Below, one piece after another: positions 1 through 14,458 of a DNA stretch of 64,000 bases (positions are counted from its first letter, which is position 1; each line of letters begins with the position of its first letter). The notes under the pieces were generated by a model. That model had not been told where the DNA came from. It saw only the letters and a list, made by a program, of their open reading frames with translations, and searched no databases. This DNA is from Lutjanus erythropterus (Eukaryota; Chordata; Actinopteri; Lutjaniformes; Lutjanidae): contig CM034595.1 in the NCBI GenBank assembly GCA_020091685.1, positions 4,889,971 through 4,953,970 on the forward strand. The letters are read 5' to 3'. Made by a program: the position numbers and the translations under genes.

Positions 1-649
1 TTTTATTGGTGATATAAAAGTGGATATTGTAAGAATATTTCTTCATACAAATGAATTGTCAGTGTTATTGTATAGTGTTTGTTCAAGTTTGTATTTGTAC
101 TACTACTAAGCTGGATATTTCAATCATTTATCTGTTACTTTTCGCTTGCTATTTCAACTGCTCATCCATTACATTGAGCCTAATTTTAGCTAAATATTTA
201 AAATGAGCGTTTTACAGAGGGAGCAGGCCCTCTTCCATAGAGTCCGCCATGTTGCCCTACCATGTTTCTACAATAGGCTAGAAATTAAAACCAAATATTG
301 ACTCTAGATAGGGCTTTTCATGTGTTTTCCAGGTATGATAGATTCTCCTACATGCTTGGAAGGGGAGGGTGAGATGAGATGTTTGCAATCTCACTGCTAT
401 GCCACTAAATCCTACACACTGGTCCTCTAAGCATTAATCCATTACTTTTAGCTTTTTACAATTTATCCAATACCTTTAGCTACCCAATTCAATTACTTAT
501 CAATTACCTTTAAATAACTATTTAATGGTACTCTGAACAGATTTGCATGTATTATTCGCTTTGTATTGACAATGTTTGAACGGACTGGAACATAACTCAA
601 GAAACAAGACCCTCTCTGACTTTCTTGGATGCTTATAACAGCGTAGGGC

Positions 650-990
650 TGCACAATTAATCAGAGTCACAATAAAATCACAATATGGCCAAGTGCACTA
701 TCCAAATCTGATCCAGAGTCAAATTGCATTTTTTTGACAAAGGAAAAATGTGTGAGAAAACAGTATTATAATGAGGTACTGTAATGCTGTAGAGATGTCC
801 TTGACAAAAAATCTTGTTCTCCAGATGACAGGAAACATGTTATTTCAGTGAACATGAAAATTATAATGCTGTATAATCCCTTAACAGCTAGGATTGATTT
901 CAAAGTAAAAGAATTGAAATGTTTTTTCAGGGAAATCCAAAAGTTGTGACTTTTATGAATGCTACAGAGTATCTTGCCTCACTGCAGATC
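650..990 (+). repeat. Interspersed repeat, family A copy 1
   Basis: It begins GGGCTGCACAATTAATCAGA, a start I recognise from a common teleost interspersed element. The section 735-840 (TGTGAGAAAACAG, GAGATGTCCT) is repeated in diverged form at 22745-22905. Confidence 0.6.
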
Positions 991-1769
991 TCCTGCAGTG
1001 GCGACAGTGTGCAACACTAGCTAACATTAGGTTAGAATTGGAGTAGGCGCCCGCCACAACAGGCTTGTTTTAACTTCACTTGCCTAGTCTACCAACATGT
1101 CGCCTGTCAATCACGTTCAGTTTTACATAGGCTATTTCATGTCACTGTTTCGGCTGATGCCCAGGACAACACTTAACTATCCTTCTATCCATCTGTATCC
1201 ATCCATCTCTGTCTTTATTTGTTTGGCTTATTCATTACTTTTATCTAATTTTGTCTGATTTCGTGGAAAGCACAACACAATATTTGGGCTAATTATTAAA
1301 TCTAGAAGTTATTTCTACTTCTCAAAATAGATGAACTACCTCACAATCTCTCCATGAGCCCACTCACAAATGCATAAGTACCCCTGGTTGTGACTCACTG
1401 CTGTATAGGCCCTTCCAAGTCATTTCGGGAGTGCTTTGCAAGTGTTTTGATCAGTGTACCCACACAAATGGTTTCAGTTTTCAGGGTAATGTGCTGCTCT
1501 AATTTCCATTTATTATCTGTGCTGTTCAATACCGGCTCTCTGTCCCTGATGCACAACTTCGATCAGACAAACTCATTCACCTAAATAATGAGATAAATCT
1601 TGAGGAAACACTCGTCTGCTGAAGTGACTTCAAGTTAAATCCAGACAAAGTTAGTGTTAGACCCTGCTATCACTCAAAACCACGTCCACCTGGCATTCTT
1701 TTATTCAGCAGTTTATCTGGGGCACCTGACACTTTGTATTAGATCTGGATACATCATGAAAGCAGGACA

Positions 1770-2350
1770 CTTTAAAAGGACAGTTCACCCCTAAATCAAA
1801 AATACACATTTTTCTCCTGGCCTGTGGTGCTGTTTATATATCTAGATTTTTTTGGTGTGAGTTGCAGAGTTTTGGAGATATCAGCATCGGAGATGTCAGT
1901 CCATGTCAGTGACTGTTTCTGGGATTGTTGCAGCCTAAAATGCCTGATGTCACGGCAGTTTTTCTAAACACTTGCAATGCATGTTGCAATGTTTTTGGGC
2001 ATTTTTTGCAATGAAATTGTGTGAGCAGGTGAAAATTGCAGCAGAAAGTTTAAATTTTTTTGTATAATTCGGTAATCTTACCAAAAAGGCTCAGGATTAC
2101 AAAAACTCTAGATGACTAAGTGATAAAATATAAAAGTGCATAGAGCACTGATAAATGTCATGACTAGTAGAACTCACGGGAAGTTATGATGATTGAATTG
2201 TTGCGATCGCAACATTACAAGTTCCTGGAGGGCTCTTCCTCAAATATAATGGGACTAAATGGCACTGGGTTTGTGGTGCTCAAAGCACCAAGATGATACA
2301 TTTGAAAATTCTTCAAAATGTTTATTTTGGGGTGAACTGTCCCTTTAAAG
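1770..2350. mobile_element. Non-autonomous TIR element (MITE), family B
   Basis: 581 bp bounded by inverted repeats: TTTAAAAGGACAGTTCACCC at the left and GGGTGAACTGTCCCTTTAAA at the right. There is no coding capacity. A truncated relative lies inverted at 11760-11940. No clear target-site duplication was identified. Confidence 0.8.
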
Positions 2351-2470
2351 AACCTTAGTAAATATTTTTGTGTGCTGCCTATGCTATACCACACTTTGAT
2401 AAATCAATTTAATTTCATGCTGGTACCTCCCCAAGTGTTATAGTATCGTTAAGAAAGCACATTCAATTAT

Positions 2471-2472
<2 letters not shown>

Positions 2473-2538
<66 letters not shown>
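2473..2538. repeat. (CA)n microsatellite, about 33 units
   Basis: Almost uninterrupted CA dinucleotides directly visible. Confidence 0.98.
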
Positions 2539-2543
<5 letters not shown>

Positions 2544-3817
2544 GACACACATCACAATGCTCACTCTTCTTCCCCGTACAGCAGCAGTGTGGCATTCAAA
2601 CCTGCTGATGCAAGTTACGGTCATGAGATGATGTCAGAGCTGTTGTGGCGTTGCATTACTGCGCGCTACAATACAAAACAGCCGTTTGTTCAGCGGGTCA
2701 TCTGTTATCAGGCTGTCTGTTGGTGAAGTAAAAGCTGGGTGGATGTAGCCTGCAGGCACATTAAAGTGGGTCTACTTCTTGAAGGAGTGCAGTCATGGCT
2801 TCTTGGGAGGAGTTTTCTCATCATCACTCACATGCTACTTAAACCATGAAGGTAATTAAAAATGAAACAGAGCTTTTATTAAAAGTGGTCGGGATTGCAT
2901 AATAATAACTAGAGCTCAGGGACCTTTCGTTGAAATTGGATTAATGAGGGAGAGGATACATGATCATGGATACGTAAGTTACAAGTGGTGCTAGAATAAA
3001 GTGCGGGATTCAAAAGATGGTACAAATCCCCACAGTTAAATTTCCAGCTTTTCCTTTAAACCTGCACTAGGAACATGAGTATTTAAAAGATAAGGCTGTG
3101 ATGTTCTGTATTTTTCTTACAGTCTATTAAATTCCATGAACTAAAACCAACCAGGGCTCTGGACAGACTTTTTTCATGACCATCCTGGAACCATCCTGAA
3201 AAACAAGTTTAACGGCCCCGAAGTGACCGTAAATCTGATTAGTTTTTAGTGCCATAATAAAACACAGTCAAAATGTCAGGGATGTAATATCATTTATTTA
3301 TATATTTTGAGCTAACTGCCATTTTTTATTGTGCTATATTTGCAATCTGCTATCTCGTCTCGCACAATATACGTCACCAACACTAACATCACTGACCCCT
3401 GTAATGTTGTCTAACCTGAATCGTTTTATCCAGCTTTTATTAACCGTGCAGCAAAAGAACAAGCAAGACCCATTGTGTGTGACTACATTCCAGTATTAAA
3501 CACACAGGCATCGTAGCTTCAGCGGCTAAGGTTAGCTTGTGAAGGGACAAGTCATAATGTCACATAGGCGACTTGGTGTCTTTCAAATTATGTATGTCTC
3601 TACAGCTGAATACTTCAGCAGTTTTATGACAAGCTGTAAGTTTCTTAACTTGTTAAGTTATCTTTTAAATTGACAAACATCATCTGTGTAATCTGTGGAG
3701 CAATCGAAACGGGATCTTTGTTAATATTTTTTCCGAAGTAAGGTCCCATGCTGGTCCACCGGAAGGGGAGGGACTTCACCCTGATGCTCATGTTCACCTC
3801 AGTCCTGTTGTGTTTGG

Positions 3818-3985
3818 CTCTGTTAGCTATTAGCTCTATAAGCTGTAAGCTCTATTTAGCTTTGTTAGCCGTTAGCTTTATTAGCTCTACTAGCTGTTAG
3901 CCCTTTTAGCTGTAAGGTTTATTAGCTTTATTAGCTCTTAGTTTTATTAGCTGTTTTAGCTGTAAGCTAAGCTCTGTTAGCCCAA
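3818..3985. repeat. TTAGC-rich irregular tandem array
   Basis: Repeated short blocks of the type TTAGCTNTTAGCTTTA and GCTGTAAGCT fill about 170 bp. Unit length is irregular (roughly 8-18 bp), so this is a decayed minisatellite rather than a clean array. Confidence 0.75.
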
Positions 3986-6869
3986 CACACCCTGCTGCCC
4001 ATCTCTCCTGCAGATTTGAACATGGATTAGTTTTTCACAAGGCAGCATTATCAGGGAAAAAATTGGGTGCATCCTCCGTTGATACCAGGTTTACTGATTC
4101 CATTCAGAAAGTCCAATCACAGAATCACTCACACACGGACAGGGTAGCGCCCGGCTAAAGTCGACTGTTTGTAGCCAGGCAGTGGTGGTAACTACAGTAA
4201 CAGCATGAGAGGACGTGCTCTGATAACAATGGTTGCATACATACATATCATCTCAGAAGCCTCCTGGAGAAGATTTCCGTTTATCCCAGACACATTTTAT
4301 ACCATCCATGGGATGATGGGACGTTGTTAGTTTTGAGCCCCGCCAACAATCAATTGATCCCACTGGCATGTACACTGTCCAAAAACTATTAATAGAAATG
4401 CATCAGTGAGCCACACTGTTACACAATTATTTTGAGTCAGTCCCACATTTACCATCCTCCCTTCTGGAGATACTCAATGACACATCAAACTTGTATTAAT
4501 CCTCAGCTGAAAATAGTCCCCTGCAAATGCACAACTCCTGATGAAGTAACATTTGCTAAGTATTTGTAGCCCGTTCTTAAAAGATATATATTTCCATTAG
4601 GAATGAATAGATTTTTGTCCACAGACTACAAACAACAGTATTGTGAAAGGGAATTATGTATTGTTGGTTTTGGTCTTTTCTTGGGATTTATTGACAAATA
4701 AAAAATAGAATAAAATCGTATTTATGCTTCAGTTCATGTTAGCATTTGTGGAAATGTTTTGTTGCTGATAAGTTGATTTTTGGTAAAACATCTTAAAAAA
4801 AAAGCAACTACTACTTTGGGCAGGTTGATGAATCCATCTTCAAATTTTATCTGATAAATGTTGTCATTTTACAAAAGTGGCCCCCAGGCAAACAAGTTAA
4901 GTGTCCCTGCCATAAGCTATTTGTGATTTTGGTGTGTCTTTATTCCTTCCTGCAGCTTTTGAGTTCTCTTTATACTGTCTGTTCATAGATTCTGTCCAGT
5001 GATTGCAGTGGACAATGTACATTTTACATGATATTTATTTGATATTTAGACACTGAACCAAAAGTAATGCATGAGCTCTGATATTAATGAACAAAAGCAT
5101 GATCACATGCACTCAACCTCTGTCAGTTGCACTGTACAGCATTTTGCACTGAAATGAAGAATGTTATGTATGCCATGTGTATATAAGGTGCTTACATCTG
5201 CTTCTTATAACAAGACTGCTTTCTTGTTTCCCTGCAGGTAAATACAGCCCTTGCACAACAACAGAGGTGAGTAACTGCACTGCAGTTCTCTTGTAGTTCT
5301 TGTGTTTCATTATCACATGCTTGCAGAGGTTCAAACAATATTATGGAGACATATTTACTCATGCACAGTATCAAAGTCTGTTTTTGATATGCAACCCAGT
5401 TGCTGGATGGTAAAAAAATAAACAATGTAGATGTTTAAAATAAGTATTTTAGTCACCTTAGTGGATTAGTCTGGGTGCAAGTAGTTTTGAAATACAGATT
5501 ACAGGCTGGGAAACTCCAGAGTGTGTGGAAAGGGACCAGTCAGTCAATTATATGAAAGCCAATATGTGGTTGTACACAGAGAGACAGCCTAATGGCAGGC
5601 TTAACCACAATCACAGCATTATTTCCTTTTTAAATATTTACCCTGCTCTGCTGGTTACATTAGCTAGTTAGAGTAAAAGAGGGGCCTGCCAGTCACAACA
5701 TCAGAGATTTCATTAAGATTAGAGTGGGCACTTTGCAGGATTATTTCAAGTGCAACCAGTGTCAGCTAGCGCTGTGGATGAAACTGTCATAAGCCATGGG
5801 TGTGTGATGTGCTAATTCTCATGCCTGCAATGCAGCTGCTGCAGCTCCACTGCTGCTTAAACTAATACCTTTAATAAATAAAACTACAGCAATTCAAATG
5901 CTTTTTTATTTTTATGGTTTCTTCAAAAATGAGCTCCTCTAAAGCTCGTTAAAATTGTTTTAACAGCAAGTAGTGGGTTTTTAAAAACCCCAAAAATAGG
6001 TGATTGACTTCTTTCCCATTCGTTTGGGAAGTTTGCCTTAAGTTTTTTTCCTGACGTATCATCTTCGACATCAAGAACACACCACAAAGCCGAGACTCAA
6101 CTCATGACTGTGCTAAAGACCAGAGTTTTAAAAGTGTCTGTGTTCAGCTCTCAGTACTTTTGCAGCTTCTAACTGAATCTCTGTGGTTTGAAGTTTAGTT
6201 TCTGTTTGTACATTTAGATATCTGTTTTATTTTACTGTCTCATGTTCACTGTCAGCTGTGTGTCTGAAGCCTTGTTAAGTTATTACTGATGAAAATCCAA
6301 TATTTCATTGTTTTGCTGCTTCACAATAAAAACTATAAATTTCAGGGGACTTTTATTGTGAAGAATTTACAGTAAATGAAAGAAAAGTGTGTCACTAAAA
6401 AACACACCTCCAAATGGGTGGCCCTGTTGTCGTGGAGAGGCATATCTCTGCTGAGCTGTGCCGAGTCAAACTGAGTCAAGCCAAAACAGCACATAAGATG
6501 GAAAAGGGGCAAAAGAGTTGCATGGGTTACAGACAGAGGCAACAAACCTTCATTGCCTCTGCCAGAAAAGGGTTGAAAAGTTGCGTGTTCACCCTGGTGT
6601 CATGTTTCCATCACTGCTGATCAGAGCTTGAGTCGATAAATACCCATGACTACTGCAGAGTCATTTGACCTGGGAATGAATACTGTTTGTACCTTTTCCC
6701 TCTGAAAACAAAAGCCAAATGTTAATGGGTGCTAGTAAGTTTTTTGTCAAGTGTAACATGCATCATTGCATGATACATGTTACTACTATTACAAGTCATG
6801 CTTGTCTGTTTGTGGCAAGATTAAACAAATGAGATATATAGTGTTAGAGCTTTTGAAATGGTTGTTTAT

Positions 6870-6975
6870 TAACTCTGGAAAGAACCAGGCTAACATTATG
6901 ACCTGCTTACAGTCTTTATGCTAAGCTACGCTAATCATCTCCGACCTAGTGTCATATTTAACAAATGCTGGCTCC
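6870..6975. mobile_element. Partial terminus of long-TIR family C
   Basis: Contains CAGTCTTTATGCTAAGCTA and a following CTAATC block, matching the right end of 40925-42330. Only this end is seen. Confidence 0.55.
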
Positions 6976-9082
6976 ACACTAACGGAGTTCAGGCCGATTT
7001 CTCAGATTTAGCACGAAGAAATCTGGACCGGCCCTCAAGTTGGTGATGATGTTCGGCCCAGATTGTGTGAGGGGTTTACAGATCATCAGGACTGCCATGA
7101 TCATTTCAAACATGTTTGATATTTATGATAATTATGTCAGTACAGAGGAGAAAGAGAGGTGTTGCCAAGCAACGGTAAACTTTAGCCCTTGCTGCTAACA
7201 TTAGCTTGCATACGACTTATAGCAGATAACAAAACTATTAAAATGCGTCTCCCCAAATATTACTATGGCGAGTTGCTCCACTACATCCATCTTTATTGGT
7301 TACATCTGCTTCCACATGAAATTATGCAAGATCACATTCTTCATGATATCATGTGACATCGTACACAGATAATCTTGATAATATTCTATGGTCTGTCATG
7401 TGCCATTATTTTCAAATCTTGTAGTGTGTGGGTGTTTGAGATCAGACACAAGACTATCTCTGAAGTTTATCCTGATGTGTGTGGTTCCTAACAAATTTTG
7501 AAATCTGTTAGGATTTTAAAACTCCCGTAGTGTGGGGCCAGCCTTATAGACATCAGAAGGTATATTCTAATCTAAGTCTGTGCTAAAACGTGAATATGCG
7601 TAATTGTTGAACTATTCTCTTACTAATTTTTGTCAGCTGCTAGTTGTACATTTTACAACAAGATATAAGACAAACACTGTCAGTATGAAAGACCACTTGC
7701 TGGCCTCATGTGTCCAGTCTGTCTTCTGTCAGCCTGTGTCTTCGCTCAGTCATTTTCTCCACTCTAACACCCAGAGGCTCCCTGCTGGCTCCCCTGATTG
7801 ACTGGTTAGAGATGTCACCCAGCAACGCCTCCTGTTTGACGACTGTTCGGGGAGCAGTTTCAGACCTAATTAAAGGGCTACGTAAAAATCATCCCTCCTC
7901 CACACACACGCTCTCTGTGCTATCATCAGCTGCTGTTAATTGCTGTGATAATAGCTTGTGGAAATAGGTCTTACAGTACAGAGGGATTAGCTCTTGTGCG
8001 TTTGCCTTTCAGGAATATTTTGCTGCATGTTGTTGATAGAATAATTTCAGCCTGCAGAGAACTCTTTGGCTAGTGGAATTCAAGGCTGATAAATGAATTT
8101 GGTCTGAATATTTTGTGTATGTTAGGTTGCACATTGACTCGGGAGTTCTTCCCAGTTCATTAGAGACAATGTGCATGGGTTTTGAAGGGGCTCTGGAGCT
8201 AGATTGCTGCGTAATAGAGCTGAGAAAACAGATGGACAGCAAATAACTTGAGCACACACACTCAGTTCCCCGTAGGAGCAGAGAATGGAAAACTGCATAG
8301 ACAAATCCCTGCTAAGCAGCTTTGCACTAGAAATGAGTTCTCACAATACAGTGTGTTACACACTGGCTGACAAAACTACTGGCAAGTTGCTGGAGCTGCT
8401 TGATGCTTGACGGCATTAAATCCTGCAGCAGAGGCGCTCTGCTGCCATACAGTGTGGAATCAGCCCAAAGCGGGATGAACAGGAACACATGTGTAGTCAA
8501 TGCTGACACACATTATCTGCACATGGCTTCAAACAGCGTGAACTCTAGCAAATGATGTGTCTGTGAATGTCAGATGATGCTGTTTTCCTCAGAGCCAGTG
8601 AGCCAAGTTCTGAGCACAGCGGGGTGCAGCATAAGGCTCTTCTTGTACAATAATTGCTGCGGCTAAATTCACTGGAAAATTGATAATATTTGTTTGCAGT
8701 TTTGCATGCTAACTCTCAAATGTGACAATTGTTTTATTTAGATACACATTTCCTCCTTTTTACATGCTAGCTTTTGCAAGGAATTTGCTGGTGGCCCCTG
8801 CAGCCATACTAGCTCGACCCTCCTGGTCCCGTGATGCAGTGTAACGTCAGAAATTTGGGGATTATGCCTGATCACATTCCCCTCTGTCAAAGTTTAACTG
8901 TGCATGCACCGTTCTCTCTTCATGTCTGAGCTTTGAAGTCTGGGAAGGGATTAGAGTTTAATGTCACATTCAGTGTTGAACATAAACAGAAAATTCAGTC
9001 AGGAGTTTGAAAGTGTGTGGCAGGAATAGGATAGTATGCTTATGTCTTCCACACATGCACATGGAAAAAGAGAAATAGCACA

Positions 9083-9866
9083 TCCTGCATTCTTGAGAAT
9101 TGAGACAAAACTCTATTTAAACGTTTTTTTGATTTTTACTTTTCAATTATGATGGAAAATATATTTTAAAAGATCAGACTCTTGGCTATAAGCCAATCTC
9201 CTCCTCATTATTTTGCTTGTTTTTTTAACGTTGATGTCAGCTCCATCAAATGGAAAATCTGATGGAGTTGACATCTTACAGAGTTGACAAAATATGACAA
9301 TGTTAATCAAAATACACATTTTAAAAACATAATTCTTATTTAGCTTTGATTTAGAAGGGCTATAGAGTTGACATGTAATGGTGGAAATGCATCTGATAGC
9401 AAATTACTTCATGAATTTGTCAAAAAAATAGAAAGTTTACCAGTGCTTGACCAGTTTTCTTGCCTTTTTTAAACCAGGCGGTGAGTCAGGGGTCTTTAGG
9501 ATAAAGATAATCTTGTTTATGCCTGATTAAATCATGTTTTAGTAAAAATCTGACAGAGCTGAAGGAAATATTGGACACAACTTTAAAGGGCCAACGTACT
9601 ACATTCAGAGCTATTTTAACAACAAACAAAGATGATTATAATAGCAGATTTATATGCCTATTTAATTAGTAGGTTTTGTTAGTTTTAGGTTCTGAAGGCT
9701 TTTAACACATTTTTAAATTCTTCGAAGTTGTGTATTCTTGCCTGGGACAAAGGTGTTTCTGGAGAAGAATAAATTTTCACCAAAAAAATGAAATTAGAGT
9801 GTTGCTATTAATAATTATTTAAGTTTTTATGGTAGGACATTATTTGTTCCAATTCTCAAGAATGAC
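9083..9866. mobile_element. TIR element (MITE), family D copy 1
   Basis: About 784 bp with ends CATTCTTGAGAATTG and CAATTCTCAAGAATG. The interior has repeated GAGTTGACA motifs. Its sequence reappears in reverse orientation at 27690-28366. No ORF is present. Confidence 0.78.
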
Positions 9867-11759
9867 AAGAGTTGCATAGAAGAGCGATAAAAACAAACAT
9901 CAAAGGTATAAAAATCTATGTGCTGCAGTTCAAGTGCTCTCTGTTCTGTATGTGAAGTTATGTGGGTTCCGCGATGTCTCAGTCATATGACAGTCAGAGG
10001 TCAAAGTCAGACGCAGGAGTCTGAGAAAGGAATCTCCTCAGTGTTTGTTGGTGCCTTGGGGGAATAACTCACGCTTCTATCTGCGTCACGATGAATCGAC
10101 ACGCAGTATGACGCCTGTTTCTTATCGTCATGGGAATATCTTTATATAAACAGGTTCAACAAGTGTACTGTCTGTCTTCATTATCCAGTCAGTTGTGTTC
10201 AACTTAAGACTAATGTAACTGAACTGGACCGATTGATTCTGCCACTATGTAATCACATTAGGAGGTTTGTTAGATGACGAGTTGAGTATTCTGCATTCTT
10301 TTGTGTGGTTCCTCCAGTTATATGAAACCTTATTCAATGTGTCCAATCTGGAGGATGGCCCTGACAGATATTTGGATGGATTTGATACAATACAGCCTAG
10401 ATTTTCAAATTAGAGTACCTCTGGATGTACCTGACCTCCCTCTAGTGGTACACCAAGGCATCTACTAAAATAAAAAAAAATATGAAATCAGTCAAAATAC
10501 CATAAAATTTTCAATAAAAATAAACTATGAGGTCATTGAAATGTAATTTAAAATAGGTTTTATTTTTCCTGTAAAAATTTAGTTTCAGTGTCAGCGTTAA
10601 TTAACTGTCTATAGCAGAGTACATGAACATTGGTTGGCTGGATTGGTTGGCAGATATTATGACAATCCTAGGGAAGGAAGGAAGAATGTTACTTTAGCTT
10701 CATTTCTTAGTGTTAAACAATTAAAAATTCATACAGGTTCAATACAAATATTTGGTGTAACTGGAATAAAATGCCCATTGAATGCCTTACTCTTCAGCTA
10801 GTGCCACCAGCAGGTCACATGTTTTATTTATCCAATGAAACATATCAACATTGTAGAATGTATAATAGATGGTGTACAGAGCCACTGTGATGTCGCCCCT
10901 GGACTACTGTTTTGAAGCCTTGTTTTTGGCATTATGGCTGTCACGGTCTTGGTGTTTTGGAACCAGAAATGACTTTGGACATTAGGGTAAGGCTGGATAG
11001 GTGGTCATATAGCCTGGAGCTGGAGAGAGAAGTTTGGACAGTGCTAATGCATACACAGTGTTAACTGACGGTGTGATCGTATGAAGCACAGACCTGCAGA
11101 AACAGATATTAGTAGTAGCTTGCGTGCTAACCGCTAACATCATGGCAACTGATGCAATATGCAAGACATACATGTTTTGGAAGCTAACTTACTAGCTAGC
11201 TAGCTTAGGCTCAACTAGTTTAGAGTCAACATCTGTCTGTCTGTGGTTGTAGATGGATTGCATGAATGAAACACTTTTTGGAAAGCTTTTATTGCAGTTA
11301 CAGTAATGTAACAAGTTACTGCCAACCAGAGTAACTTTGTAACTGAGTAACTGTCTCTCCACCGTTACACCGTGTGTGTGTGGAGTCTATGGACAGAAGT
11401 ACACAGAGCAAAGGAGAGAGATGGGTTACATTAATATATTACTCTATTTGGGAAGCATTTATTGCAGTTACAGTTGCTGTCAACCTTAGCAACTTGTCTA
11501 TCCTCTGCTGTGTGTGTGTGTGTGTTTGGAGCCCATGGATGAGCATACACAGAGCAGAGAGGAAGTGAAATATCTCACAGGAGTGATCATTTTAACCCAA
11601 ACCACGATCTTTCCCACATCCTAACCAAGGGTTTTTGTCCCTAAACCTACCCACATCTTAACCGCAGCTTTGTCATATTAATAAACATGATTAATTTGTG
11701 CAACATGCACAATTAAGACACACGGTATACAGTTGAATCCACCAGAACTACTTTAATTG

Positions 11760-11940
11760 TACAGGAAAGGAAGGTCTGTGGATAATCTTGAGTAACCAGG
11801 TTATGATTTTTGGAAAGAGACTCTGGTTATCTCCAAAATTCTGCAACTCACACTGAAAAAATCTAGATGGATAAATAGCACCACAGGCCAGAGGAAAAAC
11901 ATGTACTTTTGATTTTGGGCTGAACTGTCCCTTTAAAAGG
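11760..11940. mobile_element. Truncated family B MITE
   Basis: About 180 bp matching the left 150-180 bp of 1770-2350 in reverse orientation. Shared blocks include GCACCACAGGCCAGAGG-like and TCTCCAAAATTCTGCAACTC sequences, and the end GCTGAACTGTCCCTTTAAA. The other end is missing. Confidence 0.75.
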
Positions 11941-12654
11941 ACACTAATCAAGCTCATTTCCTGTTTAATATCACTGCCATGGCCTAATTCTTATAAACCT
12001 GCTAATGTGGAAATATAAATGTTCTAATAATCCTCACATTGTTTTACAATCCTTTAATTCTGAGCAGTTTGTGCTGATTCTGGTAATCCTCTGCTGGTTG
12101 GCTAACCTGTGATAGATGGAAGGTTAGATCTCATAGATCACACTTAGCATTTAATTAGCACAACTGGCTGTGCTGTTTGGTCCGTGGGAATCACACAAAG
12201 CTACATAAACTACGGCTAATGTGATTCAGAGCCTTTAACAGCTGGCGTCTTTGTGCGAGTCAGCTAAAGATGCAGTGAAGACTGTAACGTCCCTTTGGCC
12301 GGTCCCAGTGTACCAGTTTACTGCCAGCCTCCTCGCCACGCGTGATCCAGTGTGACTGCAGCAGTGTTATCGCAGGTTTTTCTCTCAGCGTCATTCACTC
12401 ATGGATTTTGCTCTCAACAAATTTGCGACATTTTCCAAAGCTCGATTTCATCTTGTGTGGACTATTGATAACTAGTGCTGAAATGATGAGTTGACTAACT
12501 GATTAATCAAGGACACAGAAAACAAATCAAACAATCAATCTAATCTTTTCAGTCAGTCATTTGACACATTTGATTAGATTTTTCTCTTAAATATAATGTT
12601 TAATAGAATATTATAGCTTTTCAAATGTTGTTGGACATAAAAAGAAAAAGAAAC

Positions 12655-13500
12655 ATTAAGGAACAGTTCAAGATTTTGGATCCTTTTTCTTTTGCAGAGA
12701 TTAGAAGTTCGATACCACTCTGATATCTATGTCGTCAATCTATAGCTGGAGCCAGTCTTGTCATCACTATGGGTTGCCAGGCAACCAGCAGAGACTTCAG
12801 GACAAAATAGCTTGGCACATTGAACCATGTAAATCCATATATATTTTTTTTAATTTTAGTTTTTTGTTCAGATTTAACATGCAGGATACAACATACTTGT
12901 TGTTATGGTTGCAATGTGGACAAGAAACAGATGTAATGGTTTGAAGAATTGAGGTGATTTATTGAAGAGGCTAGTGGGGAAATAGAGGTGGAATGAGAGG
13001 GGAGATAGCTGGGACTGGCTGGCCGGTGAGCTGACAGGCAGATGAGTGATGACACGATGATGTGGCGATGAATAAGAGAAGAGCTGAGGTTGATATACAG
13101 CAGAGGTGATTAGCTGATTGATGGCAGGTGAGGCAGGTTGAAAAGGGATCCAGGAGGCAGGAGAGTGAGGGACAGGAACAGGAGAGAGAGAGACACATCT
13201 TGAACAATACTTGGGCATGGCCTTAGCAGAGGCGCTGGTCGACACATTTTGTTACCTTCAGTCAGAGCCAGCTTAGCTGTTTTAGTTTTGACCCCAGAGT
13301 TGACAAGCCATCTGCAAGCAACCGCAGGATGGCAAGCAACTGCAACAACCACTATGTTCAGTGTGTTTTAAATAAATCAATTCATGCCTAAGAAAATTAG
13401 AAAAGCAATACAATATATAATAGCGCAGGTAATGGTTCAAGCACAAGGATGGATCAACACCGGCTGTTTGTGATCCAACTTCAAATGTTAGCATATTAAA
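12655..13500. mobile_element. Possible decayed long-TIR family C element
   Basis: The left part (GATTAGAAGTTCGATACCAC near 12700) and right part (CAGTCAGAGCCAGCTTAGCT near 13260) resemble the two halves of the family at 40925-42330. The middle is unrelated. Ends are approximate. Confidence 0.45.
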
Positions 13501-13619
13501 CAGCTAAAGGCTTAATTATGATGATAAGTCAAACAATTTATTTTAAGAGGTCACTTGTTGATCAAGTGTTGTAAAGATATTGATTAGATGAGCTTTTTAG
13601 TTTAGTTTAGTCTTTCTTA

Positions 13620-13960
13620 GAAAGTAGTTTCTGAAAAGGCTCACAATCCCTAATGGTCAGTTATGAATGTCCCTTCAGTGACTCTCTCAGTCCAAATCAG
13701 CCCAGCAGTTCACTCAAAGGGATAAATCAACCAAAAATGAAAATTCAGTTATTATCTGCTCACCCTCATGCTGATTGAAGGTCGGGTTTAGTTTTTCAGT
13801 CCACAAAACACTGCTGGAGTTTCACAGGAAAACAGCGTTAAATATACTTAGTGATTGTTTTAATCATTAAAATTTGGCTGGGTGGTTAATTCAAACTCAG
13901 AGTACACGTTTATTAGTGCTTTACATCAGCTTTGAATAATTTCCTCTGAACCTCTGCACA
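13620..13960. repeat. Interspersed repeat, family E copy 1
   Basis: Contains AAAAATGAAAATTCAGTTAT and CTCACCCTCATGCTGATTG, a block I recognise from a widespread teleost repeat. The stretch CAGTGACTCTCTCAGTCCAA with CAGCCCAGCAGTTCAC is found in reverse at 47235-47285. Confidence 0.65.
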
Positions 13961-14458
13961 GTCTCATACAGTTGTAAATACATGGCAGCAGACACTTGGT
14001 CATATAAACCCAGAGGGTCCTCTTACATCATTTGTAATGTACCACTCTGGGACAAAGGTTACATGTTATACTTAGGTACTCTTGTCAGCATAAAGCCTCT
14101 TGTTGTCAGATCATATCTGGTTGGTGTCCACCCGAGGTCATATATTACTGTTGCGTCTGAAATCTGTAGTGAAATTCAACCTTGACACCTGGACATAACT
14201 TTCAGGTGTCCCTTTATGAATTACTGCAGTTTGTTATGTAATTGTCCCTCAGGATAATAGCAGACATGTAGGTGGATGGTAGATAGATATTGGCTGTAGG
14301 TCAGAGAGAGGGACCTTGAATGTGACATAGTGTTGTCTGTTAGGAGACAGCACTATGTCAGTTAAAGCCAGCAGGAAGGTAACTGAAGAGAATTACGACT
14401 GCAGTGTGGGAGAACCATCATCACATATTTATCCTTTGCCATCACGTTATCAGCAAGG

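Noticed and set aside
12874..13245. 123-codon - strand open frame
   Set aside because: Low-complexity serine/proline/histidine sequence within an intron-like, partly repetitive region; no family resemblance.
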